Source: Bermanella sp047621325 (GTDB lineage Bacteria; Pseudomonadota; Gammaproteobacteria; Pseudomonadales; Oceanobacteraceae). Taken from it: DNA of 64,000 bases. The stretch lies in NCBI GenBank assembly GCA_047621325.1, contig JBLHLT010000002.1:124001-188000 (forward strand), read 5' to 3'. The position numbers and the translations under genes were made by a program. Positions 24,874 to 33,968 of this stretch are shown here, in pieces. A model generated the notes under the pieces. It had not been told where the DNA came from and searched no databases. It saw only the letters and a program-made list of their open reading frames with translations. Position 1 is the first letter of the stretch, and each line of letters opens with the position of its first letter.

Positions 24874-26352
24874 TTAATGATCAATCGCACGATCCGGTAG
24901 AATCCATAAATAATCCGTACGACTTAATCCTTTAATACAAGACGTTTCTGGCGTTAAGTACGTGAGCAAGCCTGGGCAATCTGGGTTTTGATAGCTTGCG
25001 GTGCCTGCACGAAAATCAGGGGCCGTTGGCCAGCCTGCACGCACGTGACAATTGCGACAACTGGTGGCAATAGGGTGAATGACCCCTTCAATGTAGGGGT
25101 TCACTGCTATGTCCATTTCGCCTTTATCGTTGGGTGGCACGGCGTATGAGTCGGTTAATAAATAATGCTGCCACGGGCCTTGAGTGTGCGGCAGTACTGG
25201 GCGGTTTTTTCCGTATGGGTTGTTAGGGTTATTTATTTCGTCATCATCGGCCCACCATACACTTTGTAATGTCCAGCTTGGTAATTCTTTTGTATTCACG
25301 TGCATGGCCACGGTGACAAGGTAATCGCCAACGTTAAAGGGTTGGTTGTTAGCCCAATAGCTTGCTGATGTAATGATGGCTTTATCATTTTCATTAAAGT
25401 TATCCCAATCGGCTTGGGTGACTTTATGAAAATAGAAGTTGTTGATGTCATATATTTTTGCGGTTTGTTTGACGCTTGGCATCATGGCTGGGCCCTTATC
25501 TTTGGGAATAGCGCCTTTCGGGCAGTACCAATCCTTTTGATGCTGACGTACGCCATATAAAAATTCTACAGCGGCTTTTTCGCCTGCTTTTTTACCCGAC
25601 GGGTCAACTGCGACTAGATCATTCCAAATTTCATAGCCCGCATAATTTGGGTTGCTGGGTTTGATTTGGTTTTTCCAAACCGGAATCGCGGTTAGCCCAT
25701 TTGCTTTTACAGGCCAGTACATGTGTTTAGTGACGATAGAGCGCTTATTCACTTCTATATCTTTTTTCTGTTTGTATTTTTCATCGAGCGTAGATTGTAA
25801 ATACAGTTTGTCGTTGCGAATGCTATCAAGCGCTTCTTGGCTAAGGGATTCGGTGGCAATCATAATATCGCCATTATTTTGAAAGTTATTGCCGTCTGCA
25901 ATAGCGGGTTGGCCGTGGGAGTCGGAAGTAATGGCACTTGAAAAACGTGTTTGCACTTCATCGGGCACACAATAAATAGGGGCTTTTGTATTCACGTTTG
26001 GCACATTGGCGGCGTTTAAGTGACGCAACGTTTTGGGGACAAATGGCTTGGCGGGAGCAGATGTTGGATCGGATGGAACTTTTTTAAAAGCAGCCGTGGT
26101 ATTTTGCCAACTGAACCAAATGGGCCAGCCGGTGCTGGTATCGGGTTGCATAATACCGGCCCACATTTTCCAGGCATGGTCGCGAATGACCGCTCGATCA
26201 CCGCTGTCTGTTGCTTGTTGTAATGCATCGAGTTTTTCCATATAGCCGTAGCCATCAGGAAAAGGTTGATAATTTGTAGTGTTGGTCTTGGCTTTGTCTG
26301 GCGAGCACGCGGCTAGGCAGGTCAGCAAGATTAATATGGGGATTGTTTTCAT
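24874..26352 (-). CDS. lipoprotein with one c-type heme motif
   Basis: 492 residues. Lipobox LAAC (Cys16) in MKTIPILILLTCLAAC. One CXXCH heme-attachment motif (CRNCH at about residue 434) followed by RAGWP. The rest is rich in Trp, Pro and Asn with no recognised domain; IWNDLVAVDP and SYWANNQPFNVGDY may form a beta-rich body. Probably exposed at the periplasmic face of the outer membrane as an electron-carrying or peroxidase-like protein. Function unknown. Confidence 0.75.
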   Translation of the reverse strand: MKTIPILILLTCLAACSPDKAKTNTTNYQPFPDGYGYMEKLDALQQATDSGDRAVIRDHAWKMWAGIMQPDTSTGWPIWFSWQNTTAAFKKVPSDPTSAPAKPFVPKTLRHLNAANVPNVNTKAPIYCVPDEVQTRFSSAITSDSHGQPAIADGNNFQNNGDIMIATESLSQEALDSIRNDKLYLQSTLDEKYKQKKDIEVNKRSIVTKHMYWPVKANGLTAIPVWKNQIKPSNPNYAGYEIWNDLVAVDPSGKKAGEKAAVEFLYGVRQHQKDWYCPKGAIPKDKGPAMMPSVKQTAKIYDINNFYFHKVTQADWDNFNENDKAIITSASYWANNQPFNVGDYLVTVAMHVNTKELPSWTLQSVWWADDDEINNPNNPYGKNRPVLPHTQGPWQHYLLTDSYAVPPNDKGEMDIAVNPYIEGVIHPIATSCRNCHVRAGWPTAPDFRAGTASYQNPDCPGLLTYLTPETSCIKGLSRTDYLWILPDRAIDH

Positions 26353-26520
26353 CTCTCATCCTATTAAGTGTGATCAATCTTTAAGTTGATTACAGCCAAG
26401 ACAGATAGGCTAAGAGAATAGTAAGGGTAAGTGCGTGGATAGAATAAGTTTAATATCTTTTACTAGTTCTATTGTATTAGCCTAGAGCGGCCTTTGTTTA
26501 TTTCAATAATACGTGTACAT

Positions 26521-26546
26521 AAAAAAACCTGCTTAGCAGGTTTTTT
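26521..26546 (-). terminator. intrinsic terminator after rsmD
   Basis: 11-bp stem AAAAAACCTGC/GCAGGTTTTTT with TTA loop, just after the rsmD stop; symmetric enough to work on both strands. Confidence 0.9.
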
Positions 26547-26549
26547 ATT

Positions 26550-27119
26550 TTATTTATTCATCACTTCAAACAACCTCAGCTTAACCCCACCCGCTTTTTT
26601 CTCGCGATGTAAACGCCAGTAACTTGGAATATTTAGCTCAGTCAGTTCTAGCTCGCTTTCGATGTAAACCCAACCACTGGTTTTGATTAAATTATGTTGT
26701 TCAATGAGTTCGATGCATTTTGGCAGTAAGCCCTTACCAAATGGCGGGTCTAAAAAAATAATATCGTAGGGTGTTTGCAGTGTAGTCAGTATTTGTAATG
26801 AGTCACCCATGTGAACATTGCAGTCGCTGGTATTTAAGGTTTTTGCGTTTTCTTGTAATTGCTTGGCCGCTTTTTGGCTTCTTTCTAAGAGGCTAACAAA
26901 ACCGGCTTCTCTTGAGAGCGCTTCAAACCCCAATGCACCTGAGCCTGCAAACACATCTAATACTTGAGCGCCCGGTAAATACGGTTGTAGCCAATTAAAT
27001 ACGGTTTCGCGTACGCGGTCTGTGGTGGGGCGTAAACCTTCAACATCAGGGAAGGGCAACTGGCGCGAGCGCCATTGGCCGCCAATAATGCGTAAACGAT
27101 TGCCTGTGTGCTTAGCCAT
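26550..27119 (-). CDS. rsmD: 16S rRNA (guanine966-N2)-methyltransferase
   Basis: 189 residues from ATG 27119 (MAKHTGNRLRIIGGQWRSRQL). RsmD proteins begin with the RIIGGQWRSR segment, so the extra residues of the longer open frame are rejected. SAM site: VLDVFAGSGALGFEAL; catalytic motif IIFLDPPFGKG (DPPF). It methylates G966 of 16S rRNA in the assembled 30S subunit. It follows the M16 gene closely. Confidence 0.95.
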   Translation of the reverse strand: MAKHTGNRLRIIGGQWRSRQLPFPDVEGLRPTTDRVRETVFNWLQPYLPGAQVLDVFAGSGALGFEALSREAGFVSLLERSQKAAKQLQENAKTLNTSDCNVHMGDSLQILTTLQTPYDIIFLDPPFGKGLLPKCIELIEQHNLIKTSGWVYIESELELTELNIPSYWRLHREKKAGGVKLRLFEVMNK

Positions 27120-27139
27120 GAAATACCTGTTACAAAATA

Positions 27140-28300
27140 CTAATTTAGTGGTGTTTGTAACCACTGCTGTTTAACCGTCTGCCAGTCACGTTGTTGCCAT
27201 TTTTCAATTAAAGAAAAATGCGTGTGTAAAAAACTACTGGGCAGGTGATAACGATTTAACCACACTAATAATTCACTTAATGCGGCGGCTGTCTGAGTGC
27301 GCGCGATGGCGTCTTTTATGCTCTGGCGTTTTGCTTGGCGCATAATATCGGAATCTAGGTCTGTGTCTATGCTGCTGAGTAAACTGGGCCACTGCTCGAT
27401 CAATAAACTATTGTTGCTGTTCGCGCTTATGAGCTGCATTTGAGTGGGCTGGATTAGCTTAAGTATGTTGAGCATCATCAGCTGATGAGTGATGTGGTCG
27501 ATTTGTTCGTAACTGCCAGGCATGACAATTAAACCAACACTGCCTTGTTGATATGATCCATTTGCCTGCGACTCATGGGTGCGAGTGGCATTGGCCGTAT
27601 AAGCACTTTTAGGCAGCAATAACTCCATAATGACTTGGGCTGCTTTTTCATTGATATTCCCGGAGATACCGCTAAATAGACGGCTTGGATGTAAAAACCC
27701 TTGTTGGTATTTTTGCAGCGCTGCGCGATGAATCGCACTTACACTCTGCGTAGTGCCATGTTTTGGCCCTTGGTATGAATGGCCTAAATAAGCTTGCTGC
27801 CAAAGCTCATCAAAGTGATTGGGCAGAATGTTTTTTGCGGTTTGTAACACGCTATCATCAAGTGTTGGCCGATAAAGCAAAGCCTTGAGTGCCTTTATTT
27901 GGCTATTCATTAACAAGGCATCAGTACTGAGTTTGATGCTAATTTCTATGAAGTCAGGGCTTAATGCGAATTGGGCCGGTATATTTTGCTGGCGCGCTTG
28001 ATGGTTTAACAGACTGACTAGCAGCTGGCTGGTACCGGCTGCAAAGGGGGGGTGATTAAAACTAAACCCCGCCAAGTAATGGAGCTGAATGTAAATATGG
28101 TCATCGAGTTTTGGGTTAAACCATACGCTGGCACCACTGTCGGTTTGCCAAACGCGGATATCTAATTTTGGTGCGGGTGGAAGATCAATTTGTCCGTCAT
28201 CTTGTGAGGCCTGCCCAAAAATCAGAATCAGGAGCACGCAAACTAAGATGAGAATGTTCAAACTGGTTCGACTAAAAGTAGGTTGCTGGTCTGTGGGCAT
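27140..28300 (-). CDS. inactive M16-family (pitrilysin-like) protein
   Basis: 386 residues, with an N-terminal membrane anchor (about 13-30). The fold resembles the M16B peptidase half (LHYLAGFSFNHPPFAAG corresponds to the zinc-helix region, then RTQTAAALSELL), but the HxxEH zinc motif is absent, so it should not be a protease by itself. In Pseudomonas two M16 genes lie between ftsY and rsmD, one of them active; here only this one remains. Divergent from ftsY. Confidence 0.8.
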   Translation of the reverse strand: MPTDQQPTFSRTSLNILILVCVLLILIFGQASQDDGQIDLPPAPKLDIRVWQTDSGASVWFNPKLDDHIYIQLHYLAGFSFNHPPFAAGTSQLLVSLLNHQARQQNIPAQFALSPDFIEISIKLSTDALLMNSQIKALKALLYRPTLDDSVLQTAKNILPNHFDELWQQAYLGHSYQGPKHGTTQSVSAIHRAALQKYQQGFLHPSRLFSGISGNINEKAAQVIMELLLPKSAYTANATRTHESQANGSYQQGSVGLIVMPGSYEQIDHITHQLMMLNILKLIQPTQMQLISANSNNSLLIEQWPSLLSSIDTDLDSDIMRQAKRQSIKDAIARTQTAAALSELLVWLNRYHLPSSFLHTHFSLIEKWQQRDWQTVKQQWLQTPLN

Positions 28301-28411
28301 GTTCCGTCCTTAGAGGCCTAGTTTTTATTATGGCGGGCTTAACTCATAGCGGTATTTAAAGGCGACTAATGTTAGGATAGCGCTTTTATAGCATTAGGTG
28401 GAACTAGGCAG

Positions 28412-29557
28412 ATGTTTGGCTGGGGAAAATCGAAAAAAAAGGCGGAAAATGCCGCCAAGACTCAGCCTGCACAAGATGCCGCTGAGCAAGAATTAGTCAA
28501 TGAGACGCAAGCTGAAGCACCCGTTGCCCAAGTGCAACCTGAGCCCGCCCAAATTGAAACACCCATAGAAGCACCTGCCTCTACTCAAGCCGACATTAAA
28601 ACCGAAGCAAAAGACGAAACAGCCTCTACAACCAAAGCCGGATTTTTTGCACGCATCAAAGCCGGTTTATCTCGTACGCGTTCTGGTTTAGCCGGTGGTC
28701 TGGGTGATTTACTGCTGGGTAAAAAAGAAATCGATGATGACTTATTAGAAGAAATCGAAACCCAGTTATTAATGGCAGATGTTGGCGTTGCTGCCACCCA
28801 GGAAATCATTAACGATTTAACCGCCCGTGCATCTCGCAAAGAGTTAAAAGATTCCGGTGCGTTATACGAAGCGTTAAAAGTGAGCCTCACAGAACTCCTT
28901 GAGCCGTGTCATGCGCCGCTCCAAATTCCAAAATCAGATGGCCCATTTGTGATTTTAATGGTGGGTGTTAATGGTGTGGGTAAAACCACCACCATTGGTA
29001 AAATGGCTAAACGCTTTCAAGCCGAAGGCAAGTCAGTCATGTTAGCCGCTGGTGATACCTTCCGTGCCGCTGCGGTTGAGCAGTTACAAGCTTGGGGCGA
29101 TCGTAATAACGTACAAGTGATTGCGCAGCACACCGGAGCAGACAGTGCCTCGGTTATTTTCGATGCCGTGCAAAGTGCCAAAGCTAAAAAAGTCGATGTA
29201 TTAATTGCCGATACGGCTGGGCGCTTACAAAATAAAGCGCACCTTATGCAAGAGCTTGAAAAAGTCGTACGCGTGATGAAAAAAATCGACGAAAACGCAC
29301 CTCATGAAGTGATGTTGGTATTAGACGCAGGCACTGGCCAAAATGCGTTGAGCCAAGCCAAGTTATTTCAGCAAGCGGTGGGTGTGAACAGTATTAGCTT
29401 AAGTAAATTAGATGGCACTGCAAAAGGTGGTGTTATTTTCGCCATCGCCAAAGAATTAGCCTTACCAGTGCGCTTTATTGGTGTGGGTGAGCAGATAGAT
29501 GATTTACGTCCATTTGATCGTGAGCAATTCATTAACGCATTATTTGCTGACGATTAA
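28412..29557 (+). CDS. ftsY: signal recognition particle receptor FtsY
   Basis: 381 residues. An acidic, Ala/Glu-rich N-terminal A domain (about 1-75), then the NG GTPase: GVNGVGKTTTIGKMAK (P-loop), DTFRAAAVEQL, DTAGRLQ and SKLDGTAKGG. It receives ribosome-SRP complexes at the inner membrane. First gene of ftsY-ftsE-ftsX. Confidence 0.98.
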   Translation: MFGWGKSKKKAENAAKTQPAQDAAEQELVNETQAEAPVAQVQPEPAQIETPIEAPASTQADIKTEAKDETASTTKAGFFARIKAGLSRTRSGLAGGLGDLLLGKKEIDDDLLEEIETQLLMADVGVAATQEIINDLTARASRKELKDSGALYEALKVSLTELLEPCHAPLQIPKSDGPFVILMVGVNGVGKTTTIGKMAKRFQAEGKSVMLAAGDTFRAAAVEQLQAWGDRNNVQVIAQHTGADSASVIFDAVQSAKAKKVDVLIADTAGRLQNKAHLMQELEKVVRVMKKIDENAPHEVMLVLDAGTGQNALSQAKLFQQAVGVNSISLSKLDGTAKGGVIFAIAKELALPVRFIGVGEQIDDLRPFDREQFINALFADD

Positions 29558-29602
29558 TCTGGCTAAGCCAAACACATACAATAATAAATAGCAGGATGGT
29601 TT

Positions 29603-30295
29603 GTGGCACACGTTCTCTTTGATCGAGTCAGTAAAAGTTATCCCGGCGGACATCACGCCCTTTCGGATTTAAGCTTCGAGCTTGCCCAAGGGGAAATGGC
29701 CTTTCTAACGGGCCATTCTGGCGCTGGTAAATCGACCCTGTTAAAGCTCATCATGTTGATGGAAAAAGCCAGTAAAGGTGAAGTGCTGGTTGACGGCGTT
29801 AACCTTGCGCGTGTTGCCAATAGCCAAATTCCTTATCACCGTCGCCGTGTCGGTGTTGTATTTCAAAACCACCAATTACTTTTTGATCGCAGCGTGTTTG
29901 AAAATGTGGCGTTGCCTTTGCGTATTAGCGGCTATACCAGTCGTGATCTTGAGCGGCGCGTGCGTGCGGCACTGGATAAAGTCGGCCTACTAAGTAAAGA
30001 AAAACAAAACCCAATTGAGCTAAGTGGCGGTGAGCAGCAGCGGGTGGGCATTGCCCGTGCGGTGGTGAATAAACCCAGCTTAATACTCGCCGATGAGCCA
30101 ACCGGTAACCTTGACCCTAAACTTTCTAGTGAAATCATGGGTTTGTTTGAGCAGTTTAATGGCGTGGGAGTGTCGGTATTGGTGGCGAGCCATGATTTAG
30201 GTTTGATCAACCGTATGGGTAATCGTGTGATCGGCTTGAACAATGGCCGTTATGCGGGTGAGCGTGCTGCTGGTGCGGGAGGTGAGCGTGACTAA
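29603..30295 (+). CDS. ftsE: cell-division ABC transporter ATP-binding protein FtsE
   Basis: 230 residues, GTG start at 29603. Walker A GHSGAGKST, Q-loop VFQNHQLL, signature LSGGEQQRVGIARA, Walker B LILADEPTGNLDP, H-loop SHDLG. With FtsX it controls septal peptidoglycan hydrolases through EnvC-like partners. It overlaps ftsX by 8 bp. Confidence 0.97.
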   Translation: MAHVLFDRVSKSYPGGHHALSDLSFELAQGEMAFLTGHSGAGKSTLLKLIMLMEKASKGEVLVDGVNLARVANSQIPYHRRRVGVVFQNHQLLFDRSVFENVALPLRISGYTSRDLERRVRAALDKVGLLSKEKQNPIELSGGEQQRVGIARAVVNKPSLILADEPTGNLDPKLSSEIMGLFEQFNGVGVSVLVASHDLGLINRMGNRVIGLNNGRYAGERAAGAGGERD

Positions 30296-31259
30296 ACCCT
30301 CGGCAAAACCTTCAAATCAACAAAGTCGCGTCACTATTAAAAGCCAGAGCTCTGCTTATTTCCAGCATCATAAATTAATGGCGGTAGATAGTCTTAAGCG
30401 CTTACTAGCGGCCCCTGGCTCAAGCTTAATGACTTGGTTAGTACTTGCTATCGCATTGTCACTACCTATGACTTTGTATGTATCGTTAGAAAACGTGAAG
30501 CAACTTAGCCGCAATTGGGATCAAACCAGCCAGATCAGTGTGTATCTAAAAAAGGGCGTATTAGCCCGTTTTGCCGACGACATGACTCAAGATATTGCTA
30601 GTTGGCCCGAGGTGAGCTCGGCGGTGTATATCGCTCCAGATCAAGCCCTTAAAGAATTCAGCGCAAGCACTGGTTTAAGTGATGTTATTTTCGGCTTAGG
30701 TGATAACCCCTTACCCGGCGTGATTAGTGTGATTCCCAAGTTAGCCAATCAAGATGAAAACACCTTAGAGCAATTGCAGCTAAAGCTTGAGCAGCAGCGC
30801 CATGTAGACGCCGTACAGCTTGATTTAATGTGGGTTAAACGCCTGTATCAGTTTATGGAGCTAGGCCAACGCTTAGTTTGGGCGTTAGCGGCGTTATTAG
30901 GATTGGCGGTATTATTGATTATCGGCAACACCATTCGACTATCCATCGAAAGCCGCCGTGATGAAATTAGGGTCGTAAAGCTAGTGGGCGGCACCGATGC
31001 GTTTGTTCGCCGCCCGTTTTTATACACAGGTCTGTGGTTTGGCTTAGGTGGCGGAATAATTGCTTGGATACTGTTGAGTATCGGGCTTTTTTGGCTATCT
31101 GGACCGGTTGAGCAACTTATTAGCCTGTATGGTAGCGACTTCACCTTAAAAGGCTTGGGTTTTGTGGATAGCTTATTACTGATTATTGACGGTGTTGTGT
31201 TAGGTTGGTTAGGTGCTTGGCTGGCGGTTTCAAGGCATTTAAGCAGTATAGAGCCTTAA
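30288..31259 (+). CDS. ftsX: cell-division membrane protein FtsX
   Basis: 323 residues from GTG 30288, chosen because GGAGG lies 5 nt before it and it gives a normal N-terminus; the frame runs open to 30243. Four membrane segments (about residues 40-60, 190-212, 242-264 and 293-313) with a large periplasmic loop after the first, the FtsX topology. It also has a basic cytoplasmic N-terminal stretch. The overlap with ftsE implies translational coupling. Confidence 0.95.
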   Translation: MTKPSAKPSNQQSRVTIKSQSSAYFQHHKLMAVDSLKRLLAAPGSSLMTWLVLAIALSLPMTLYVSLENVKQLSRNWDQTSQISVYLKKGVLARFADDMTQDIASWPEVSSAVYIAPDQALKEFSASTGLSDVIFGLGDNPLPGVISVIPKLANQDENTLEQLQLKLEQQRHVDAVQLDLMWVKRLYQFMELGQRLVWALAALLGLAVLLIIGNTIRLSIESRRDEIRVVKLVGGTDAFVRRPFLYTGLWFGLGGGIIAWILLSIGLFWLSGPVEQLISLYGSDFTLKGLGFVDSLLLIIDGVVLGWLGAWLAVSRHLSSIEP

Positions 31260-31334
31260 TACTCAGCCATAAAAAACGGGTTGGCGATTAATGTCCCAGA
31301 GATGCAACAATTTATTGCTAACATATAAATAAAT

Positions 31335-31379
31335 GGAACTCGATCAGCTCTTGGCGCTCAAAAATACCGATGCTACACT
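31335..31379 (+). promoter_or_regulatory. overlapping sigmaE-like and sigma70-like promoters of rpoH
   Basis: SigmaE/AlgU-type elements: GGAACTC (31335-31341), 16-nt spacer, TCAAA (31358-31362). Overlapping sigma70-type: TTGGCG (31351-31356), 17-nt spacer, TACACT (31374-31379) with an extended -10 TG. Both lie 50-70 bp upstream of the rpoH start. E. coli and P. aeruginosa rpoH have sigmaE/AlgU promoters. Confidence 0.6.
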
Positions 31380-31429
31380 GCATGACGTTAATTGTGCTGA
31401 ATGAACAGAAATAGGAGAGCACCCAAACA

Positions 31430-32296
31430 ATGAACACAAGCTTGATGGCCCAAAACATCGCTAGTCTTACTCCAGGTCGTGACCTCGATGGCTATTTGAA
31501 TGCGATCGGCGGCATTGCTGTGTTGACCGCTGATGAAGAGAAAGAAATCGCGGAACGCCTATATTACGAAGACGACATCGACGCAGCCCGTCACCTAGTT
31601 GTCTCACACCTGCGCTTTGTTGTGCACATTGCTAAAAGCTACAGCGGTTATGGCTTGAACCAGTCAGACCTTATTCAAGAAGGCAATGTGGGCTTAATGA
31701 AAGCCGTAAAACGCTTTAACCCAGAAGTAGGCGTACGCCTTGTGAGCTTTGCGGTTCACTGGATTAAAGCCGAAATACATGAATTCATCCTTAAAAACTG
31801 GCGCATCGTAAAAGTGGCCACCACTAAAGCACAGCGCAAGTTGTTCTTTAATTTGCGCAGCGCCAAAAAGAAAATGGGTTGGTTAAACGAATCAGAAGCA
31901 CAAACCATTGCGGATGATTTGGGTGTATCACTAAGAGAAGTGAAAGAAATGGAAGGCCGTTTGACCTCCCACGACACCGCTTTTGATAGCCCAGTAGCTG
32001 ACGATGACGACACTGCTTACCAAGCGCCGGTTAACTACATCGAAGACCACAGCTTTGATCCAGCCGTAGCGGTTGAAAACGCGGACTACGAACAAGACAG
32101 TACGGCTCGTTTGCAAGACGCCATGCTTGAGCTAGACGACCGCAGCAAAGATATTTTGATGCGCCGCTGGTTGCACGAAGAAAAGGCGACGTTGCACGAA
32201 TTAGCCGCAGAATATGGAGTCTCAGCTGAACGTATTCGTCAGTTAGAGAAAAATGCCATGAACAAGGTGAAAGGTTTAATTGAAGCTGACGCTTAA
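31430..32296 (+). CDS. rpoH: RNA polymerase heat-shock sigma factor RpoH (sigma32)
   Basis: 288 residues. Region 2: SDLIQEGNVGLMKAVKRFNP...WIKAEI; the 'RpoH box' QRKLFFNLR (about residues 131-139) identifies sigma32 rather than other sigma70-group members; region 4 HTH HELAAEYGVSAERIRQLE near the C-terminus. AGGAGA precedes the ATG. Directs heat-shock gene transcription. It follows ftsYEX as in E. coli. Confidence 0.98.
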   Translation: MNTSLMAQNIASLTPGRDLDGYLNAIGGIAVLTADEEKEIAERLYYEDDIDAARHLVVSHLRFVVHIAKSYSGYGLNQSDLIQEGNVGLMKAVKRFNPEVGVRLVSFAVHWIKAEIHEFILKNWRIVKVATTKAQRKLFFNLRSAKKKMGWLNESEAQTIADDLGVSLREVKEMEGRLTSHDTAFDSPVADDDDTAYQAPVNYIEDHSFDPAVAVENADYEQDSTARLQDAMLELDDRSKDILMRRWLHEEKATLHELAAEYGVSAERIRQLEKNAMNKVKGLIEADA

Positions 32297-32311
32297 CTAA
32301 CCTCTTTCATT

Positions 32312-32338
32312 AAAAGGCCCGCTTAGTCGGGCCTTTTT
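32312..32338 (+). terminator. intrinsic terminator after rpoH
   Basis: 10-bp stem AAAAGGCCCG/CGGGCCTTTT with a CTTAGT loop and T-tract, 16 bp after the stop. Confidence 0.92.
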
Positions 32339-32370
32339 CGTTTTTAGACGCTCTAAATAAACCGCCAGTA

Positions 32371-32772
32371 ATGCCTATGATGACCTCACTATTCAACTCA
32401 AAAAATATCCTCATTCTTGCAGCCTTAATTGGTTTTTGCAGCGTGGCCATTGGCGCGTTTGCAGCTCATGCTCTTAAGGGCTTATTACCCAGTTATGCTC
32501 TTATGTGGGTAGATACCGGTGTTAAATACCAAATGCTCCATGGTGGTGTGTTATTGATTTTGGCGTTTGCGCTCAAACAATGGCCACAATGGCGCGGTTT
32601 AAAATGGGCAGCAGTGAGTTTTCTTGTTGGCATCCTACTGTTTAGCGGCAGTTTATATATAATGGCGGCCACCCAAATTAAGGCCTTGGGCATGATCACG
32701 CCAATTGGTGGTTTTGCCCTATTAGTTGGCTGGCTGTGTTTGCTGGTTGCAGCATTCAAACAGCCGGAATGA
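32371..32772 (+). CDS. DUF423 (YgdD-like) membrane protein
   Basis: 133 residues with four hydrophobic segments. The family motif AIGAFAAHALKG and GVKYQMLHGGVLL (Tyr-Gln..His) is present, then LLFSGSLYIMA and TPIGGFALLVGW. Function unknown. ATG 32371 is used, but an ATGATG three codons on (32377) is an equally possible start. trmB begins 8 bp after the stop. Confidence 0.9.
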   Translation: MPMMTSLFNSKNILILAALIGFCSVAIGAFAAHALKGLLPSYALMWVDTGVKYQMLHGGVLLILAFALKQWPQWRGLKWAAVSFLVGILLFSGSLYIMAATQIKALGMITPIGGFALLVGWLCLLVAAFKQPE

Positions 32773-32779
32773 GAGAGCT

Positions 32780-33529
32780 ATGACAGATAAACAAATTCCT
32801 GTGTCCCCTGAGGTCACGGAAAAAGATGAATACGGTGCACCTAAAGACGTGGCATTCGCTAAGCGTATTAAGAGCTTCGTGGTACGTGCAGGGCGTATGA
32901 CCGAGTTGCAACGTGAAACCTATGCCCAGCACATGACCGAAAAAGGCTTAAGCCTAGACATGGGCATGCTTGATTATGCGGCTGTATTTGGTAACGATAA
33001 CCCTGTGGTCCTTGAGATCGGTTTTGGCATGGGCAAAAGCTTGGTCGAGATGTGTCAGGCGAATCCAAATCTTAATTACATCGGCATCGAAGTGCATACA
33101 CCTGGTGTTGCTAAGTTATTGCGTGATGCTGAAGACTTTGGTGTTGAAAATTTACGTGTATTCGAATGCGACGCGATTGAAGTGCTAGAGCAATGCATAG
33201 CGGATGGTTCGCTGCAAACTATGCAGTTGTACTTTCCTGACCCTTGGCATAAAAAGCGTCACAACAAACGCCGTATCGTGCAGGCAAAATTTGCACAGGA
33301 TATCCGCAAGAAATTAAAACTGGGCGGCACGTTTCATATGGCAACCGATTGGGAGCCTTATGCAGAGCACATGTTAGAAGTGATGGAAGTCGCAGACGGT
33401 TATGAAAATACCGCAGGCAAAGGTAATTATCACCCACGCCCAGATTTTCGCCCGCTTACAAAATTTGAAAATCGTGGTGAAAAATTAGGCCACGGTGTAT
33501 GGGATTTAATCTACGCCCGTATTGAATAA
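32780..33529 (+). CDS. trmB: tRNA (guanine46-N7)-methyltransferase
   Basis: 249 residues from ATG 32780; the open frame extends upstream into DUF423 and is ignored. SAM motif VLEIGFGMGKSLVEM, YIGIEVHTPGV, and the catalytic YFPDPWHKKRHNKRR signature of TrmB. It adds m7G46 in the variable loop of tRNAs. GAGAG precedes the ATG. Confidence 0.96.
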   Translation: MTDKQIPVSPEVTEKDEYGAPKDVAFAKRIKSFVVRAGRMTELQRETYAQHMTEKGLSLDMGMLDYAAVFGNDNPVVLEIGFGMGKSLVEMCQANPNLNYIGIEVHTPGVAKLLRDAEDFGVENLRVFECDAIEVLEQCIADGSLQTMQLYFPDPWHKKRHNKRRIVQAKFAQDIRKKLKLGGTFHMATDWEPYAEHMLEVMEVADGYENTAGKGNYHPRPDFRPLTKFENRGEKLGHGVWDLIYARIE

Positions 33530-33566
33530 TTATTTATAACGTATTTAATTTAAGTAGGAACACGAC

Positions 33567-33863
33567 ATGTCATTGAAAAAAGATAAAGAAAAAGTATTTG
33601 GTGGTGATTTTACCGAAGCAAGCATGCGCTTCTTTTTAGAAAGCAAAAGCTACGACGGCACTGATGTTGATTACATCAACATCTTAAAAGCTTACCAACA
33701 CATGACCCCAGAAATTTTTGCCCAGTTTGTCGCGTTCTTTAAAGAAGAAGGCCATAACGTAAGCGCAAAAAATCTAGAAGGTGAAAGCGCTTTGGCAGTG
33801 ATTGCCTCTCATGAGCCGGGCAAGCCTTATGCAGAAGCATTGAAAGCGGCTGGTGCTGAGTAA
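33567..33863 (+). CDS. PA4642-family small protein
   Basis: 98 residues, acidic and helical (SLKKDKEKVFGGDFTEASMRFFLE...EIFAQFVAFFKEEGHNV...KPYAEALKAA). It resembles the PA4642 family of uncharacterised proteins, identified from memory. No signal or membrane segment. A terminator follows. Confidence 0.6.
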   Translation: MSLKKDKEKVFGGDFTEASMRFFLESKSYDGTDVDYINILKAYQHMTPEIFAQFVAFFKEEGHNVSAKNLEGESALAVIASHEPGKPYAEALKAAGAE

Positions 33864-33886
33864 TTAATTACTCGAATATTTAGAAT

Positions 33887-33910
33887 AAAGGGAGCTTATG
33901 CTCCCTTTTT
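33887..33910 (+). terminator. intrinsic terminator
   Basis: 9-bp stem AAAGGGAGC/GCTCCCTTT, TTAT loop, T-tract, 24 bp after the small acidic gene. Confidence 0.9.
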
Positions 33911-33968
33911 AGTATGTCCTACTCATAATAGACTAAACTAATAAATACTGACTTTTAAGGTGGTATTA

